64,000 nt of DNA. Origin: Pardosa pseudoannulata (lineage: Eukaryota > Arthropoda > Arachnida > Araneae > Lycosidae). A program made the translations under genes and the position numbers. Under the pieces are notes generated by a model that searched no databases, was not told the DNA's origin, and saw only the letters and a program-made list of their open reading frames with translations. The DNA lies in the NCBI GenBank assembly GCA_032207245.1, contig CM063509.1, positions 58,257,566-58,321,565 of the forward strand, given 5' to 3'. Shown here one piece after another: positions 1 through 14,100 of the stretch (positions are counted from its first letter, which is position 1; each line of letters starts with the position of its first letter).

Positions 1-175
1 CAAACAAGGGCCGAATGGTAGAGCACTGCTCTTCGGAACCAGAGTTTGTGGGTTCGAATCTCGCTGATGGCATGGATGTTCGTAGCTGTTCAGAATCGGC
101 TTTAAGCAGTAGGTCCCAGTCTCATTAGCCATTGTGTGCAAAACAGTAAATTGTAGCACTCCAAACCAAACCCAC
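1..175 (+). repeat. tRNA-derived SINE, family 1 (copy 1, start may be cut by the window)
   Basis: The tRNA-like head has an A-box-like TGGTAGAGCACTG and the B-box GGTTCGAATC. The shared body contains ATCGGCTTTAAGCAGTAGGT, and the end is CCAAACCAAACC-like. Four further copies lie in the window. It does not fold as an intact tRNA. Confidence 0.8.
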
Positions 176-234
176 TTTTTAAAATCATTCTGATCAGTAG
201 TTTTTTTTTTTTTTTTTTTTTTTTTTAAATACAG

Positions 235-1738
235 CTTTACAATTCTGTCTTTTCTCACCTTTAGTCACCTTTTTTACAATTGATCACTTTTAGTCACTTT
301 TTTAAGTAAACAGTCACTTTTAGTCACTTTTTTCATGGTGTATCACAGCAAAAATCTGTTGTTAAAAAAAGAAAATCTGAATTAATAACAAAATATTTTA
401 ATAAAAGACCAAAAATGGGATGCTCTAATCTTATTTTTCTCTTTAAAATGTAATAAGTCATATGGTTTGCAGCATTTTGTGAATTTAATAAGTCATAAAG
501 AAGTTTCTGAAATCTACATTTAAATACATTAAAGTAATTTATGTCAAAGCACACATTTCTCTTTTTCTTCAAATTTTTGTTTAGATACTCTAATCTAGCT
601 GCGTACATACTTCAAAACATCATTAATATATGCAGAAAATTGTGATTATAAAATTAATTTATTGTATGTATTCAAATCTAATTTATAGATTTTCTTGAAT
701 AAAAAGCAATGTTGAGTTGTGTTAATCAAAATTTTTAACCTTTTTTGTATTTGACGCTAAAATCATGTCTTGCATGAATCATTTGATTTATACATGGTTT
801 CCGCGCACCTGGAAAGTCAGGGAAAATCATGGATTTAGACAATGGATTAATTTTGTCTTGGAAAGTCTTGATTTTTCAAGTAAAATGAGTAAAAGTCATG
901 GAAAGTCATGGATCCGTTAAACTACCGATAAAAAAAAATGCATTGAATTGTTTAATTCTATTTTTACTTGTCATTTAACTGAAGTTACTGAGTTTGGTAT
1001 TTATGTATTATCGTATTGGCCCTATTGATTAAGTAAAATTTGTGTACCAAGGAAACTCAAAGCAAGAAAGCTTAATGGGTGGGTAAATGTATATTATTCT
1101 GGTTTATTCTTAAATTGTAGATTAAAATTTTATTAATATAATAATTATTTTTTTAATAAAAATTAGCTAAGATTTTTGCACAAAATATAAGTTTATCTCT
1201 AAGGATATTGTATATAAGCATTATAGGATTGTATTTCGCAATTATTCATGGTCATCTGAATAATACCAAAGTACCCTGAATTCAAATTGGAAGCATTTTG
1301 ATTGAAAAATTGCTATATGAGTAAACTTACGTATGTAGATACAACAATTTATTTTTATGTATGTGAGTTTATTAACACTTGTAAGTTCATAGTTTTTATG
1401 ATAAAATTCCTGTAATTTCTCTAAAAGCATATATTTCATTTGTATGTACATCAGAAATTTTATTTATATATACTTTAATGAAAGCTTTTAAAACTCATGG
1501 AAAATGATCTGCTAAATCAAGGAAAGTCATGAAAAGTCATGGATTTGAAAAATTTTAATTTGGCAGATACCCTGTTTATAGCTAAAATAAATAGAAAAAT
1601 CTTAATAATAGCATCTGCAATCAAGAGGAGAAAAAATCGCTTTTCTTTTTTTCAATGTTTAGTCACTTTTTAGTCACTTATTCTGTATTATTTGTCACTT
1701 TTCTCACCTTTTTGAAAGTACCTCAGCAGTTGCAAGCC
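235..1738. repeat. repeat B, copy 1 (interrupted by repeat A)
   Basis: Both ends carry repeats of AGTCACTTTT, and the right edge is near GTTGCAAGCCTG. The part from about 427 to 792 and 1575 to 1738 matches 11079-11622. Repeat A splits it at 793-1574. The complement of the right edge begins CAGGCTTGCAAC, so a hAT-like element is possible but unproven. Confidence 0.65.
793..1574. mobile_element. 6-bp-duplication inverted-repeat element (repeat A, copy 1)
   Basis: It starts CATGGTTTCCGC and ends in the complement of CAGGGTATCTGC (9 of 12 positions match). It is flanked by TTTATA on both sides. Subterminal AAAGTCATGG motifs recur at both ends and there is no coding sequence. It is nested inside repeat B, whose second copy gives the empty site. 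Confidence 0.85.
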
Positions 1739-1916
1739 TGTAAATATTATTTTGAATTGGGACTTCAATCATAATCATCCTGTATATATTGGATAATATA
1801 TTAAAATTGCATGCATAATTGTAATAATTTTAAAATTGAAATGGTGGCAGCTATTTATGTTTTTTAAACATGCTTAAAAATATTAATTCTTTTATATTTA
1901 TTATTTTTTTCCTTAG

Positions 1917-2107
1917 ATTTGACTTATCATGGAAATTACCTACAAGAGCCAATGAGGATGGCGATCGTATAAGTGTGTACGAAACCTATGATCAGTTAAC
2001 AGTTACCATTCATAATTTACAAGATGATGATTCTGGAATTTACATTTGTGAATTACAGAATAAAGGGATTAGGAGAACTAAAAAAATAACTGTCTTTGTT
2101 CGATCAA
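1917..2107 (+). CDS. exon: second half of an Ig domain
   Basis: The exon follows a T-rich tract ending in AG and ends before GTATGT. It enters with two bases already in the codon and leaves with one. It reads FDLSWKLP, then LTVTIHNLQDDDSGIYICEL, then KITVFVRS. This matches strands C to G of an Ig fold: a core Trp, the tyrosine-corner DSGxYxC and a G strand. The partner cysteine (strand B) must lie on an upstream exon outside the window. Confidence 0.85.
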
Positions 2108-5100
2108 GTATGTTTAATTTAAATTCTTAGAATAAAATTTTTAACTCTCCTCCCCCTAAATTGTGTGTTGATATTAGTAAAATAGGGTGGTCACACATCA
2201 AGGAATACTAAAAATCATAAAGTTGTCAGTGTATTTAATGATCCAGGAACATATTTAGTACTTTATAAAATTCTGCAAAAATTAGGGAATTTTCCAAAAT
2301 TTCATCAATTAAGGTATATGTCTACATTCGGAAACTTTTTTCTTTAAACATAGAAACTAGTTCATGTTTTACATTTTTAGATTTATTTTTAATATTATTA
2401 TAGAGAATTGCACTTAAAAAATTTAATCCTGGAGAAGTTTTTATAAAATTTCTAATAAATAAAGAAAATTTACTAAAAAAATTAGGTTTTTTTTTAAAGG
2501 TCTAATTTTTTAATAAATTAAATTATTTCAATATTTTATGATGCAACACATTTCTTATACACTGGACTAGTGAATCACCTAAAATCTTTGCTTAATTTAC
2601 ATTTGGTAAAAAATTTTGGTTCTTCAAAATTATATACATGGGATTTTTAACAAATTTTCATTACCTTTATATCTAACTATGAGTGTAACATCATTTAAAA
2701 TTATCCAAGTTTAAAGCTTTTAGGTCATTTTCTGGTAAATACTATCAAAAGCATCCATAATAATTTTCAACAAAATATTTTAAGAACTTTTTGAGAAATC
2801 ACATTTCAAGTTTCAAAATTTTATTAAAAATACTGTTCTTAGAAAAATTCATTTGAAGTTTATGAAAGCAACATTAACTATTAAAAAATTAAAATACATG
2901 TTTAAAATTCCCCATACTTTCTTGCTTCAAAACTTTCTAATTGCCAAGTTGCTAATTATTAAAAATACTAGAAAAATGTTTAAACTAATCTTCATGAAAA
3001 TTTAAAAAGTTTTGTCCAAAAATTACTCTTAAAAGGATTTAAATTCACAAATTTCGGTTCTGAAGGCGCTACTTCCATTTTGTTTTGACAGTTGTCACTG
3101 ATGTTTAAACAGCTGTAAGTTTTTTTTTTAAATGCTGTAGAGAGGGGAAAAAAAAAAGATTTAGAAGCCTAAAAGTTGAAATTTTACAATAAAGTAATAA
3201 AAAAAATTATGATTTTTTATGACGTTTACAACGTAGACAGATACCTTAAAAAAGAAATTTAATGATAAAATTATAATTTTAGATTCAGTTGAAATAAAAC
3301 TGTAAAGAAAAGTTTTGAATTTTATTACAAATTTAAAAAAGTTTTACATTTAATTAAAAGTTTCAAGGAATGTTATTTTCCTTTAAGGTAGGATCATTTT
3401 CATTTTGAGGCATGGTAAATTATTTTAAAATATATTCATTATGTATGTTATTTTTATATTTCTTTTACCTCAATTCAATTTGAAGAAAAATATTTTATTG
3501 CTTTTAGTTATACCATTCACATGCATGCCAATTTAGAATGTTTGTTGAAGAGGAATACTGTCAAACATTGATAATTCAGTATCAGCATTTAATTAAACCA
3601 TAAATCTGGCAAAGAAAAATAAATACTGTAAGTGAAAAAAAAAAAAAAAACCAAGCAGAATTTTATTAAAAGTAAATAGAAAATATCATGCCAGATTATA
3701 GGTTTCCAGATTATAGATGCTTCACTGTATACCCACTGTATATAGGCCTTTTGACTTTGACTTCTATAATTCAAAGAGTGGCAAAATCATTAGGTGCATC
3801 CAAATGGAAAAATAACCAGAATTAAAGGGAAAAAAATTCAGCAGAATTTCATTAAAAGTAAAAAGAAAATGTCATGCCAGATTATAGGTTTCCAGATTAT
3901 AGATGCTTCACTGCATACCCACTGTATATAGGCCTTTTGACTTTGACTACTCTAATTCAAAGAGTGACACAAAATCATTAGGTGCATCCAAATGGAAAAA
4001 TAACCATGCATTTTCATATACCTAAAATGATATATTTTTTAGCACTGCAAAAAAATGACAAACCTCTCGTATATACAAATGCAATCTTTGCTGGGACCAA
4101 AATTTAGTATATTTTCAAAAAGTTTCACATAACTAAAATATGCCAAGGCATTTTGGAAATATAGGCATGGTTTCCGCGCACCTGGAAAGTCATGGAAAAT
4201 CATGGATTTAGACAATGGATTAATTTTGTCATGGAAAGTCTTGATTTTTCAAGTAAAATGAGTAAAATTCATGGATCTGCTAAAGTACTGATAAAAAAAA
4301 AAATGCATTGAATTTTTTAATTCTATTTTTATTTGTCATTTGGCTGAAGTTACTGAGTTTGGTATTTATGTATTATCCTATTGACCATATTGCCAAGTAA
4401 AATTTGTTCACCAAGGAAACTCAAAGCAAGAAAGCTTAATGGGTGGGTAAATGTATATTCTGGTTTTTTCTTAAATTGTAGATTAAAATTTTATTAATAT
4501 AATAATTATTTTTTAATAAAAGTTAGTTAAGATTTTTGCACAAAATATAAGTTTATCTCTAGGGATATTGTATATAAGCATTATAGGGTTATATTTGGTT
4601 ATTATTCATGGTCACCTAGATAATACCAAAGTACCCTGAATTCAAATTGGAAACATTTTGATTGAAAAATTGCTATATGATTAAACTTAGGTATGTAGAT
4701 ACAACAATTTATTTTTATGTATGTGAGTTTATTAACACTTAAAAAGTAAGTTTATAGTTTTTTACGATAAAATTCTGTAATTTCTCTAAAAGCATATATT
4801 TTATTTGTATGTACATCAGAAGTTTTATTCATATATACTTTAACGAAAGCTTTTTAAAGTCATGGAAAATGATCCGCTAAATCAGGGAAAGTCATGAAAA
4901 GTCATGGATTTGAAAAATTTTATTTTGGCAGATACCCTGTATAGGAAAAATATTAATGTACTTTTTCTTGATTTTCTGGTCACCATGTAAAAATAGTTTT
5001 ATTTTAAATACATTGACATTAGCAATATAATTATATTAAAAAATAAAATAACTGTTAAATATAACATATGTAAAGTAATATTAAATAATTAAAATTATAT

Positions 5101-8100
5101 TAAATGTTATTATATTAAAAAAAATAAAAGTTGAAGAATCTATTTGTATCATAGTAAAAGGAAATTATGTATAGTTTAAAATTTATTTTCATCAAAGAAC
5201 ATTATATAAGCATTATAAAAAAATACACAAAGAAAGTGAATCTTACATATATTTAAACTTATTAAATTACTTTCTTGGTATTAGTTAAATGCTAGGCATA
5301 CATTGAATGAAGTATTTTTGTAATTCCATGCATTGTTAATAAAAAGAAAGTTAAACATTTTGGAGGTGTAATGTCACAGTAATAGATTACTTATATTTGC
5401 TCTTGAAATTGCAATTTACACATGAATAATAAAATGTCTTCAGCAGAGCTTGAGCAAGAAAGGTCTTAGGGCTAGTGTAGAAAGAAATGAATTTAATTGG
5501 ATGCATTGTAGATATTTCACTGAAAGTTTTAATTTATAAGTGTAGAAACAAAAATTTAAATTATATATTTCTAATTTCTAGAAAAATGTGCAAAGAAGTT
5601 TTTTGATTGTGGCAATGGAGTATGTGTTCCTAAACATTATGTTTGTGATGGCTATGTAGATTGTCCAAGTGGCTATGATGAATCTTTTAAGCACTGTGGT
5701 AAGTATATTTACAATTTAGCTTTGTAGAATGTTTCTCTAGATTTATATATTGATATAATATTTCCTATATTGCTATATAGTATAAAACATATTTGTTCTG
5801 TAGATTTCAATAGGTTTGTACAAATATTTATTTTTTGAAAGAATATTAAGAAGCAAAACATTTAGTGGTCTTTCCTATTTTAGTTTGTTTACCAAGATGA
5901 GAGATCAAAACTAAACAAAGTTATGTGATATTTGTCGACTTAAGTAACACGTTGGTGTCAATTTATAGCTAACACAGTATTTTCTCTCTTTCATAAGAGG
6001 GTCAGTCAGTGTTATAATTGTAAGTTTGTGAAATGGATGGCGCTACCTGTAGGTGCATTGCTTCTAAACAGTTAGTAGGATATTGCCTCCGTCTCTGCTA
6101 AGATGCGGTGTAGTAAGCGGCAATAGAAATCTTGTTAAGTTGACTATGTTTCTGAACATTGATTCTTGGGGTAACACTTTTACCTGGTTGAAAGGTTACT
6201 TCAATCAGAAAGTTCATTTCACTGCTAAAGAAAATAAAACAATAAAAAATTTGCAATAACTGTATTTATATCCTAAAGTTTCATGTGAGACAAGAGACTT
6301 GAAATTTCAATTTTTAACTATTTTATGTACTAGTGTAAAGTTTTTGATTAGCTGTGAATTTGAAAAGTCCATAACATTCATCTTGTTTTGAGAATCATAT
6401 GTTTCAATTATTTAATTGGCTTAAAAAATAGTGAGTTTTCCAAACTTTAGTTAAAAATACTTGGAAAGTAATGAAATGACTCAAATAGTGATGAATACTC
6501 ATACAGGCAATAAAAAAAAAGGTAGACATTGACTTTATATATCAACTCCCTCTTATAGTATTAGATAGGCTTTTATATAATAACTTTCATTTATGCTAAT
6601 TGAGAACATACACTATAATATTTACAAATGGATTTTTGATCTATAGCTATAAGGATGGGGTTTTCAAACTGAGTACTACAGCCTCCTGAGGTGCTATAAA
6701 TGGAGGCTAAAGGCACTGCAAGGCAGTCATCACCTTTCTTTATGGAGATACAAGATTGGCATTAAATGCTCAACCATATTTTCCATAAAATTTTATTTTG
6801 TTTCTAGAAATAGTTAAGTTTTTATGAAAAGAGTTTAATTGTGAACTTGCAACAATAGCAGCAAAGCAAAATTTGCATGCTCAGATTTAATGGAAATTTG
6901 GATTTCAATCAAAACTGGATTTCCAACTTAAGTACAAAAAAAAAAAAAAAAAAAATCTACATTCACTTTACTACATTGTATCCATAAGAAGTTAAATTTT
7001 CAGCTAAGAAAGATCAAAATTGAAAAGAATAATAAATCAAAGAATAAGAAGTTCAAAAATCAAAAGTTGTGGAGTAGTTATATCAATCCTTTTTTCCTTC
7101 TTCAAAGAAATAACTCATCACAGTAATAATTTCTGTGCAATAAAAGAAATGTTTATGTCTGTAATAACAACTGTATTCGATAGATGACACATACAAGCTG
7201 ATATGTCCAAGTATTATGTAACTAAACACAAGCTTGTATCATGTCATCTACTGTCTGTGACTAGTTGTCATGATAAGTCCAAATATTTGTAGTTATGTAC
7301 TAGACATTTTACTGAAGATTAATATATTATGTCGTCAATATGGAACTAATCTCACACCATGTGATTTCTAGCTCTTTCCTCAGTTCAAGGAACTACCAAA
7401 AGGCAGCTATTTCAAAATCAAAGCATGTATTAAATCTGTGAAATCAGTTTTGAAACAGCTAAAAAACCCCCTGAAACTTTCACATGTGCTAAGTGGACAG
7501 AATATTAGGACTAATACATTGTCTCAGTAGTTATTTTGAAAAATATCACATAAATAATAATTAGGTAATCTTTTTTTTCTGTAAAAATATAGTCTTTTTG
7601 AACATCCTTTGTAGTAGACACATTGCAATTGAGGTGTCATGAAAAAATAACAAAACTCTAAGTGTACTAAAAAAGTTTGGGAATCCCTGTTATAAGGGAC
7701 ATTTTAATGAGAGAATATAGTAAAAAGATAAAGACAGACATTGTTAGTATTTTATTAGGTATGGTACATAGTAGAATAAAATTGTGTATGGGATTCTGAT
7801 AAATGGGACTTTATATTATTATATATTATTCAGTAAATAATAAAGGATGTATGGAAATAAAACTTAATAGGTATTTTTCAATTTGATTTAGAGTACATAA
7901 GGTAGTTTCTGCATGAAGTTTAATTACATTAAAACCTTCTAATCAACCAATTCCAAATTTCCAAATGCATATGAACTCTGCAATGCATACATGCTGACAT
8001 GCATATGAACTCTGCAACTGAAAACTGAAACCCACATACTTTGCTTGCAAAAAGCAGTTTCCCTTGTTTCATTATTTTCCTGCTGTAGATTTTTAGAATT

Positions 8101-11100
8101 TGATTATGTTTGATGTTAGGAATTGTTTCCTTTGTGGAATGACATGAAATCGCAAAAAAAAGAAGGGGTTTTAGAAAAGTACAAGTTCAGGCAGGATAGA
8201 CAAAATTCTTTTATCCATAAAGGTATAATCACCATGCTGTATTTATAAAATATATCATTTACTTACACTACTATATATAGTTAGTTACTAAATGATGGGC
8301 TTGAGTCCCATTGAACTACTATGTCCACAAGGCCAGATAATAGGATTACATTATCTGATGTAACAGGTAAGCACATCGTCTATGGGGAAATATGAACTCT
8401 TGCCACATGGAATACAGTATATAAATCCTGTCCCTTAAAGTTTCAATATTAAGAATGAAATATTTGTTTATCATAAAATGAAATACTTAAAGGCAGTAAG
8501 CTTTTTCAGAGTCAAAATATAAATATTTTTATAGGTCCTGATGCATGCCATGGTAAAATTTTATGTGATGGACGCTGTATACCAAAGGAATTTTGCTGTG
8601 ACCCAGAAGTTGATGTCAACTGTTCAGTAAATTATATTATGCCATGTTGTCAAGGAATATTACATCCAGGTTTGTGGCTTGTTTTCTACTTTGATTTATT
8701 TTATAGTCTTTCTTTTTTGTCATGTTATATACATTTCTGAAATTTTATTCATCAACACTCCATTGGGTGCATGTAATCGCTCAGATGCATACCATAAGTT
8801 GCTTGTTTTGTGGCAGCAAAAACTCGTCAATAATTGCATCTAAATTCTTGTTGGAAATTCCTCCCACAGCTGTGCATGCACGTGCTGACCATTGTGGGAA
8901 AGTACCTCGGTACAATAAGATATATCTTTTATATAATTTTTAATAAAGCTTGACACAGCTTTTTATAAAAAAGAAAGCAAAGTACTTAGATTTTTCCTCC
9001 AGGAAAGTTAAATTTTCAGTGATTTAGATCTGCTACCAAGAAATTTAGATGTTAGACACTGTTTTAATTATTTATTTCTTGACAAATTGTGATCTAAGAA
9101 ATATAAATTGCATTTATTTTACTACTGTTTGAAAGTATTTTAATACATATAAAAGTAATTAATATAGATCGAATTCTTTAGAAAGTTTTAGTATTTAGTA
9201 GTAATTTTTTTTGGCAGAGAAGTAACTTATTTATGTGTTTACTGTGACAGGCTTGCATCAATATGGATCTGTCCAACCACATGGTAAGTTTTTCTGAGAT
9301 AGCTTTTGAGAATAGAGATTTTAAATAGGTATTTAGGGTTATAGAAATTAGTTATTTGTTTATGTAAATGAATGTGATATTGGTGTTCTATAAATCAGTT
9401 TTTAAAGTAAAATCTGCGTAACATATTTCAGAAGTGTTTGCGTTTCAAGGAAATTACAAAATTACAGGGATTTCACCCTAACCATTTTCCTTATATCCAA
9501 AGAAATAAAATTTTGAATTATTTTGTCTTTCTATTTTGAAAGCAATTAAAAAGAATACTTTTTGTTCTCCATAATTCTCTAATAATCCTCATCTGCTGTG
9601 ATGTGGTCTTCAAGATTCCAAAATTTAAAATATCAGGTTGAAACTTTGTAAACTAAAAGTAGTTTACCAAGTTTTAACCTTTGCTGTCAAAGGACAGCAG
9701 GAAGGCATTGAAAAAGACAAAGGGCATGTACAATAATCAGAGGTAAAAATGTGTTGGGATGAAAGTTATAAAATCTATGAGAATATGCCACTGGTAAATC
9801 TTAAAACTATAAAAGAATTGTTTTCATTGAACATGGACAAAAGACTAGGCAGTGCTTGAGAGAGCATAGTTCTATTATTAGTAAACACAAAATTGAATGC
9901 ATATCTTTGTCTTAAAAGTAGTAAATTTGGTAATTAAATATGTTTTTAGCATATTTTCGCAAGATTTTTTAAAATTTCATTATTTTTGTAAAAGAGAATT
10001 AATACCCTCTTCCCAAAAAATCCAAAATGTGATTAACTAATACTTACTTTCACATCCCTCTTGCTGTATAAATTTGTAAAATTTTCTGAGAATTTTTTGT
10101 GGCCCCACAAACAGTTCTGAAATGTGATCCTGGCACAAGCATAAACTAAACAATTGGCTACCCAACATTTTGTTAATGTCATTCATGCAGACACTGCAGC
10201 TCTCCTTTTTTCCTCTTTTTCTAGAAATCTCTCTTTTTTTTCCTTATTTCATGGCATTCCTCCTTTTTTTTTTTTTCGGCTATTCCCATCTTTTATTCCT
10301 TTTTTCTTTGGGCCATTCACTCCTTTTATTCCTTTTATCTTTCTCAACAGTTACGGAGTTATGTAAGGGTGGAATGGATTGCACACACCGTCTTTCCCAT
10401 GTTTTGATAACATCTTTGTTTTTCTATAATTTTCTTTCTGTGGGATATCCCCCTCAAAAAAAAAAAAAAAAGTCTTAAACTATTTATTGGCTGTACTGGT
10501 GTTTGAAAGTTAGCAAATAATGATCAAAGTGTCAAAACCAAAGGGGACCCTAATTTTTCAATTGTAGTGTCGATAAATCGTTTCTGAACCCAAGAGGAGG
10601 AAAAAGAGCTGTTAATCCGAGCCTATGCTCTTAAAAATGGACTGACACATCGAATATTGAATTCAGGGATGATTCTGATCTGAAATATTTTGTGGGTTTG
10701 TTCTAAAAACACAGATTTTTTTCGGAAATTAAAAAAATATAAAGAAAGGAAGAAGCCATTTTTTTTATCTCACATATATAAATTTTGATAATAATCTGAA
10801 AGTTTTCTGTCTTTTTCTGATCCTTTTTCTTTTTGCCATGTCCACAATTTTTTTCTGACAAAGAGAAGGAAAGTGTTATCAGTTGATTATCACAACACAT
10901 GCTTCAAGGTCAAAAGGTTAGGGTGCTGGCTTTCGGTGCCGGAGTTCATGGGTTCGAATCCCACTGTTGCATAGATGTTCATAGCCGTTTGGAATCGGCT
11001 TTAAGCAGTAGGTCCCGATCTCATTAGCCCCCGTGTTGCAAAAAGTAGACCATACTGGTCCAATCCAAACCAAACCTAATCTTATTTTTCTTATTAAAAT

Positions 11101-14100
11101 GTAATTAGTCATATGGTTTCCAGAATTTAGTGATTTTAAAAAGTCGTAAAGTTTCTGAAATCTACATTTTCACTGAAATGTACATTTAATACATTAAAGT
11201 AATTTACGTCAAAGCACACATTTCTCTTTTTCTTTTTCTTCACAATTTTTGTTTAGATAATCTAATCTAGCTATGTACATATTTCAAAACATCATTAATA
11301 TATGCAGAAAATTGTGATTATAAAATTAATGTATTGTATGTATTCAATCTAATTTATAGATTTTCTTGAATAAAAAGCAATGTTGAGTTGTGTTAAACAA
11401 AACTTTTAACCTTTTTTGTATTTGACGCTAAAATCATGTCTTGCATGAATTGTTTGATTTAGAGTTAAAATAATTAGAAAAATCTTAATAGTATTTGTAA
11501 TCAAGAGGAGAAAAGAAATCGCTTTTTTTTCAATGTTTAGTCACTTTTTATTCACTTATTCTGTATTATTTGTCACTTTTCTCACCTTTTTGAAAGTACC
11601 TCAGTAGTTGCAAGCCTGATTTATGTTAAATGTCAAATATTTCAAATTAGTTGATAACAGGTACAAGCATAGAAGTGGTAGAGTTTGAAATTAATAGAAT
11701 ATATACATTTTAGTTCCATATAAACCATTTATGTCATTCAAATGTGACATGCATCTCACTAATGTACTGGCAGGGTGCTAAAAAAATTTTTTTTATTCAA
11801 AAACCTGGGTGCCCAGAAACCAGGAAAACTGGGAATTATTAGAAATTGTGGGAGCTCAGCATTTCTGGCAATATCAGGAATATTATGAAAAAGATTTTTA
11901 AAATCATGAAATTTTTTGAAAAGTAATGAGTTTTGCCATTTAAAGTTATTAAAAAAAGAAAAATTTCCAATCAAAGATCTGTTGTTGATTATTTTTAAAA
12001 TGCTTATTCACTCTGTTAAATAAGAATATGAAAAAAAAAAAAAAAAAAAAAGGAATCTTCAGAACATCAAGCAATTAAAGCTCAAAAGAAAAAATCAGTT
12101 TTGATTAATAATCAATTGGAACAAAAATGTCAATGATTGAAGATGTTACCAAGAAAATTAATGCTATTGGGAGCAAATTGAATCTTAAAATAATAATGCA
12201 CATTTTTTTTTATTAAAATGTGAGGATGCTTTATTTAAATATAAATAATATGCAAAAAAGCTGAACTGCAGCAACATTCACAGCTTTCTTTTTTAATATT
12301 TATTTTAACAAAATTGATTAGTTTTCTGTTAATAATACAGGTTAACCTCAAAAACAGAAAAGAATATATCGTAAGTTTTAAATGGATTGGAGTTCTATTA
12401 AAATTTATAACTTTTATTTAAATATCAATTTAGACCTAAAAATAGCTTTATAAAAGAGTTGAAAGAAGTTGTATATTAAATACTATAAATTTATCAGGAA
12501 GAAATTGCAAATTATAGGGTTTTCCCTGTAATTTGCAATAGGAACATGGTTTCCGCACACCTGGAAAGTCAGGGAAAGTCATGGAAAATCATGGATTTAG
12601 ACAATGGATTAATTTTGTCATGGAAAGTCTTGATTTTTCAAGTAAAATGAGTAAAAGTCATGGAAAGTCATGGATCCGCTAAACTACCGATTAAAAAAAA
12701 TGCATTGAATTGTTTAATTCTATTTTTACTTGTCATTTAGCTGAAGTTATTGAGTTTGGTATTTATGTATTATCCTATTGACCCTGTTGCCAAGTAAAAT
12801 TTGTTCACCAAGGAAACTCAAAGCAAGAAAGCTTAATGGGTGGGTAAATGTATATTATTCTGGTATTTTCTTAAATTGTAGATTAAAATTTTAGTAATAT
12901 AATAATAATTATTTTTTAATAAAAATTAGTTAAGTTTTTTGTACAAAATATAAGTTTATCTCCTGGGATATTGTATATAAATATTATAGGGTTATATTTG
13001 GCTATTATTTATGGTCACCTGGATAATACCAAAGTACCTGAATTCAAATTGGAAACATTTTGATTGAAAAATTGCTATATGATTAAACTTAGGTATGTAG
13101 ATACAACAATTTATTTTTATGTCTGTGAGTTTATTAACACTTAAAAAGTAAGTTTATAGTTTTTTATGATAAAATCCTGTGATTTCTCTAAAAGCATATA
13201 TTTTATTTGTATGTACATCAGAAGTTTTATTCATATATACTTTAACGAAAGCTTTTTAAAGTCATGGAAAATGATCTGCTAAATCAGGGAAAGTCATGAA
13301 AAGTCATGGATTTGAAAAATTTTATTTTGGCAGATACCCTGTAGGAAGGAAAACATTAGAAATTAGGGAATTTTTAAATGTTTTCCTCGTGGACACCCAA
13401 TACATTATTTTTTGTTTGTCTGTTTTCATAAACCAAAAGATTTTTTTTTCTTCTTCTTTTAGAATTGAATTCTATTCCATGTCCTCCTTCAGTTGAATGT
13501 CGTTATGGCCGAATTATTGGATTTGGGCATTCAGTTCTGTATATAGTGACTGGATGTGCTGCAGTAGTTTTTGTTGTATCTGTAGTAGTTATGTTCCTAG
13601 CTTGCAGAATTTGTTCCAAGCGATCAGATGAAATTCGTATATCAAGGCATTCAGACAGAGAATTTCCTAACTATTTATCAGCTCTCCATCGTGGAGTAAG
13701 TATATATAAAGTCTTTATTTTCTAAACATAAGATTATCCATTTTTATCTTTAGGTATGCTAAGTATGTTATGTTTAAAGTGCAACTAAATGCAAATAAAA
13801 AAAAGAGAAATATAGATTATTATAAACATTTAAAAAATGATGATCAGCATTAAATATTTTTACGATATACACATGTGTGAGCCTGCAGACCAAGTTTAGT
13901 TTTCTTTGTGTTATCTGTCCTTGATTCTGGTTAAATTTCTACATTGAATTAGGAGGAAAAATAAGCATTAAAGTTAAATAATTTATTATGCTTATTTTTA
14001 TATTAAACATACACAATCATACACTCAAGATCCAAAATTTTATGACCACCTGTTAATAACGAGTTGGCCCACCTTTGGTGCTCAACACAGCTTCAACCCG

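Noticed and set aside
1..60. A tRNA gene at the left edge
   Set aside because: The B-box is good, but the sequence continues into a body and tail shared by four other copies. It is a SINE head without a full cloverleaf.
10154..10478. Overlapping hydrophobic, Phe-rich open frames
   Set aside because: They arise from a T/C-rich stretch. There is no splice context, and they lie in an intron of the membrane-protein gene.
11771..12535. A hAT element with CAGGG ends
   Set aside because: The two putative ends look plausible but the adjacent 8-mers (TGTACTGG and TAATTTGC) do not match, and the left end is ambiguous.
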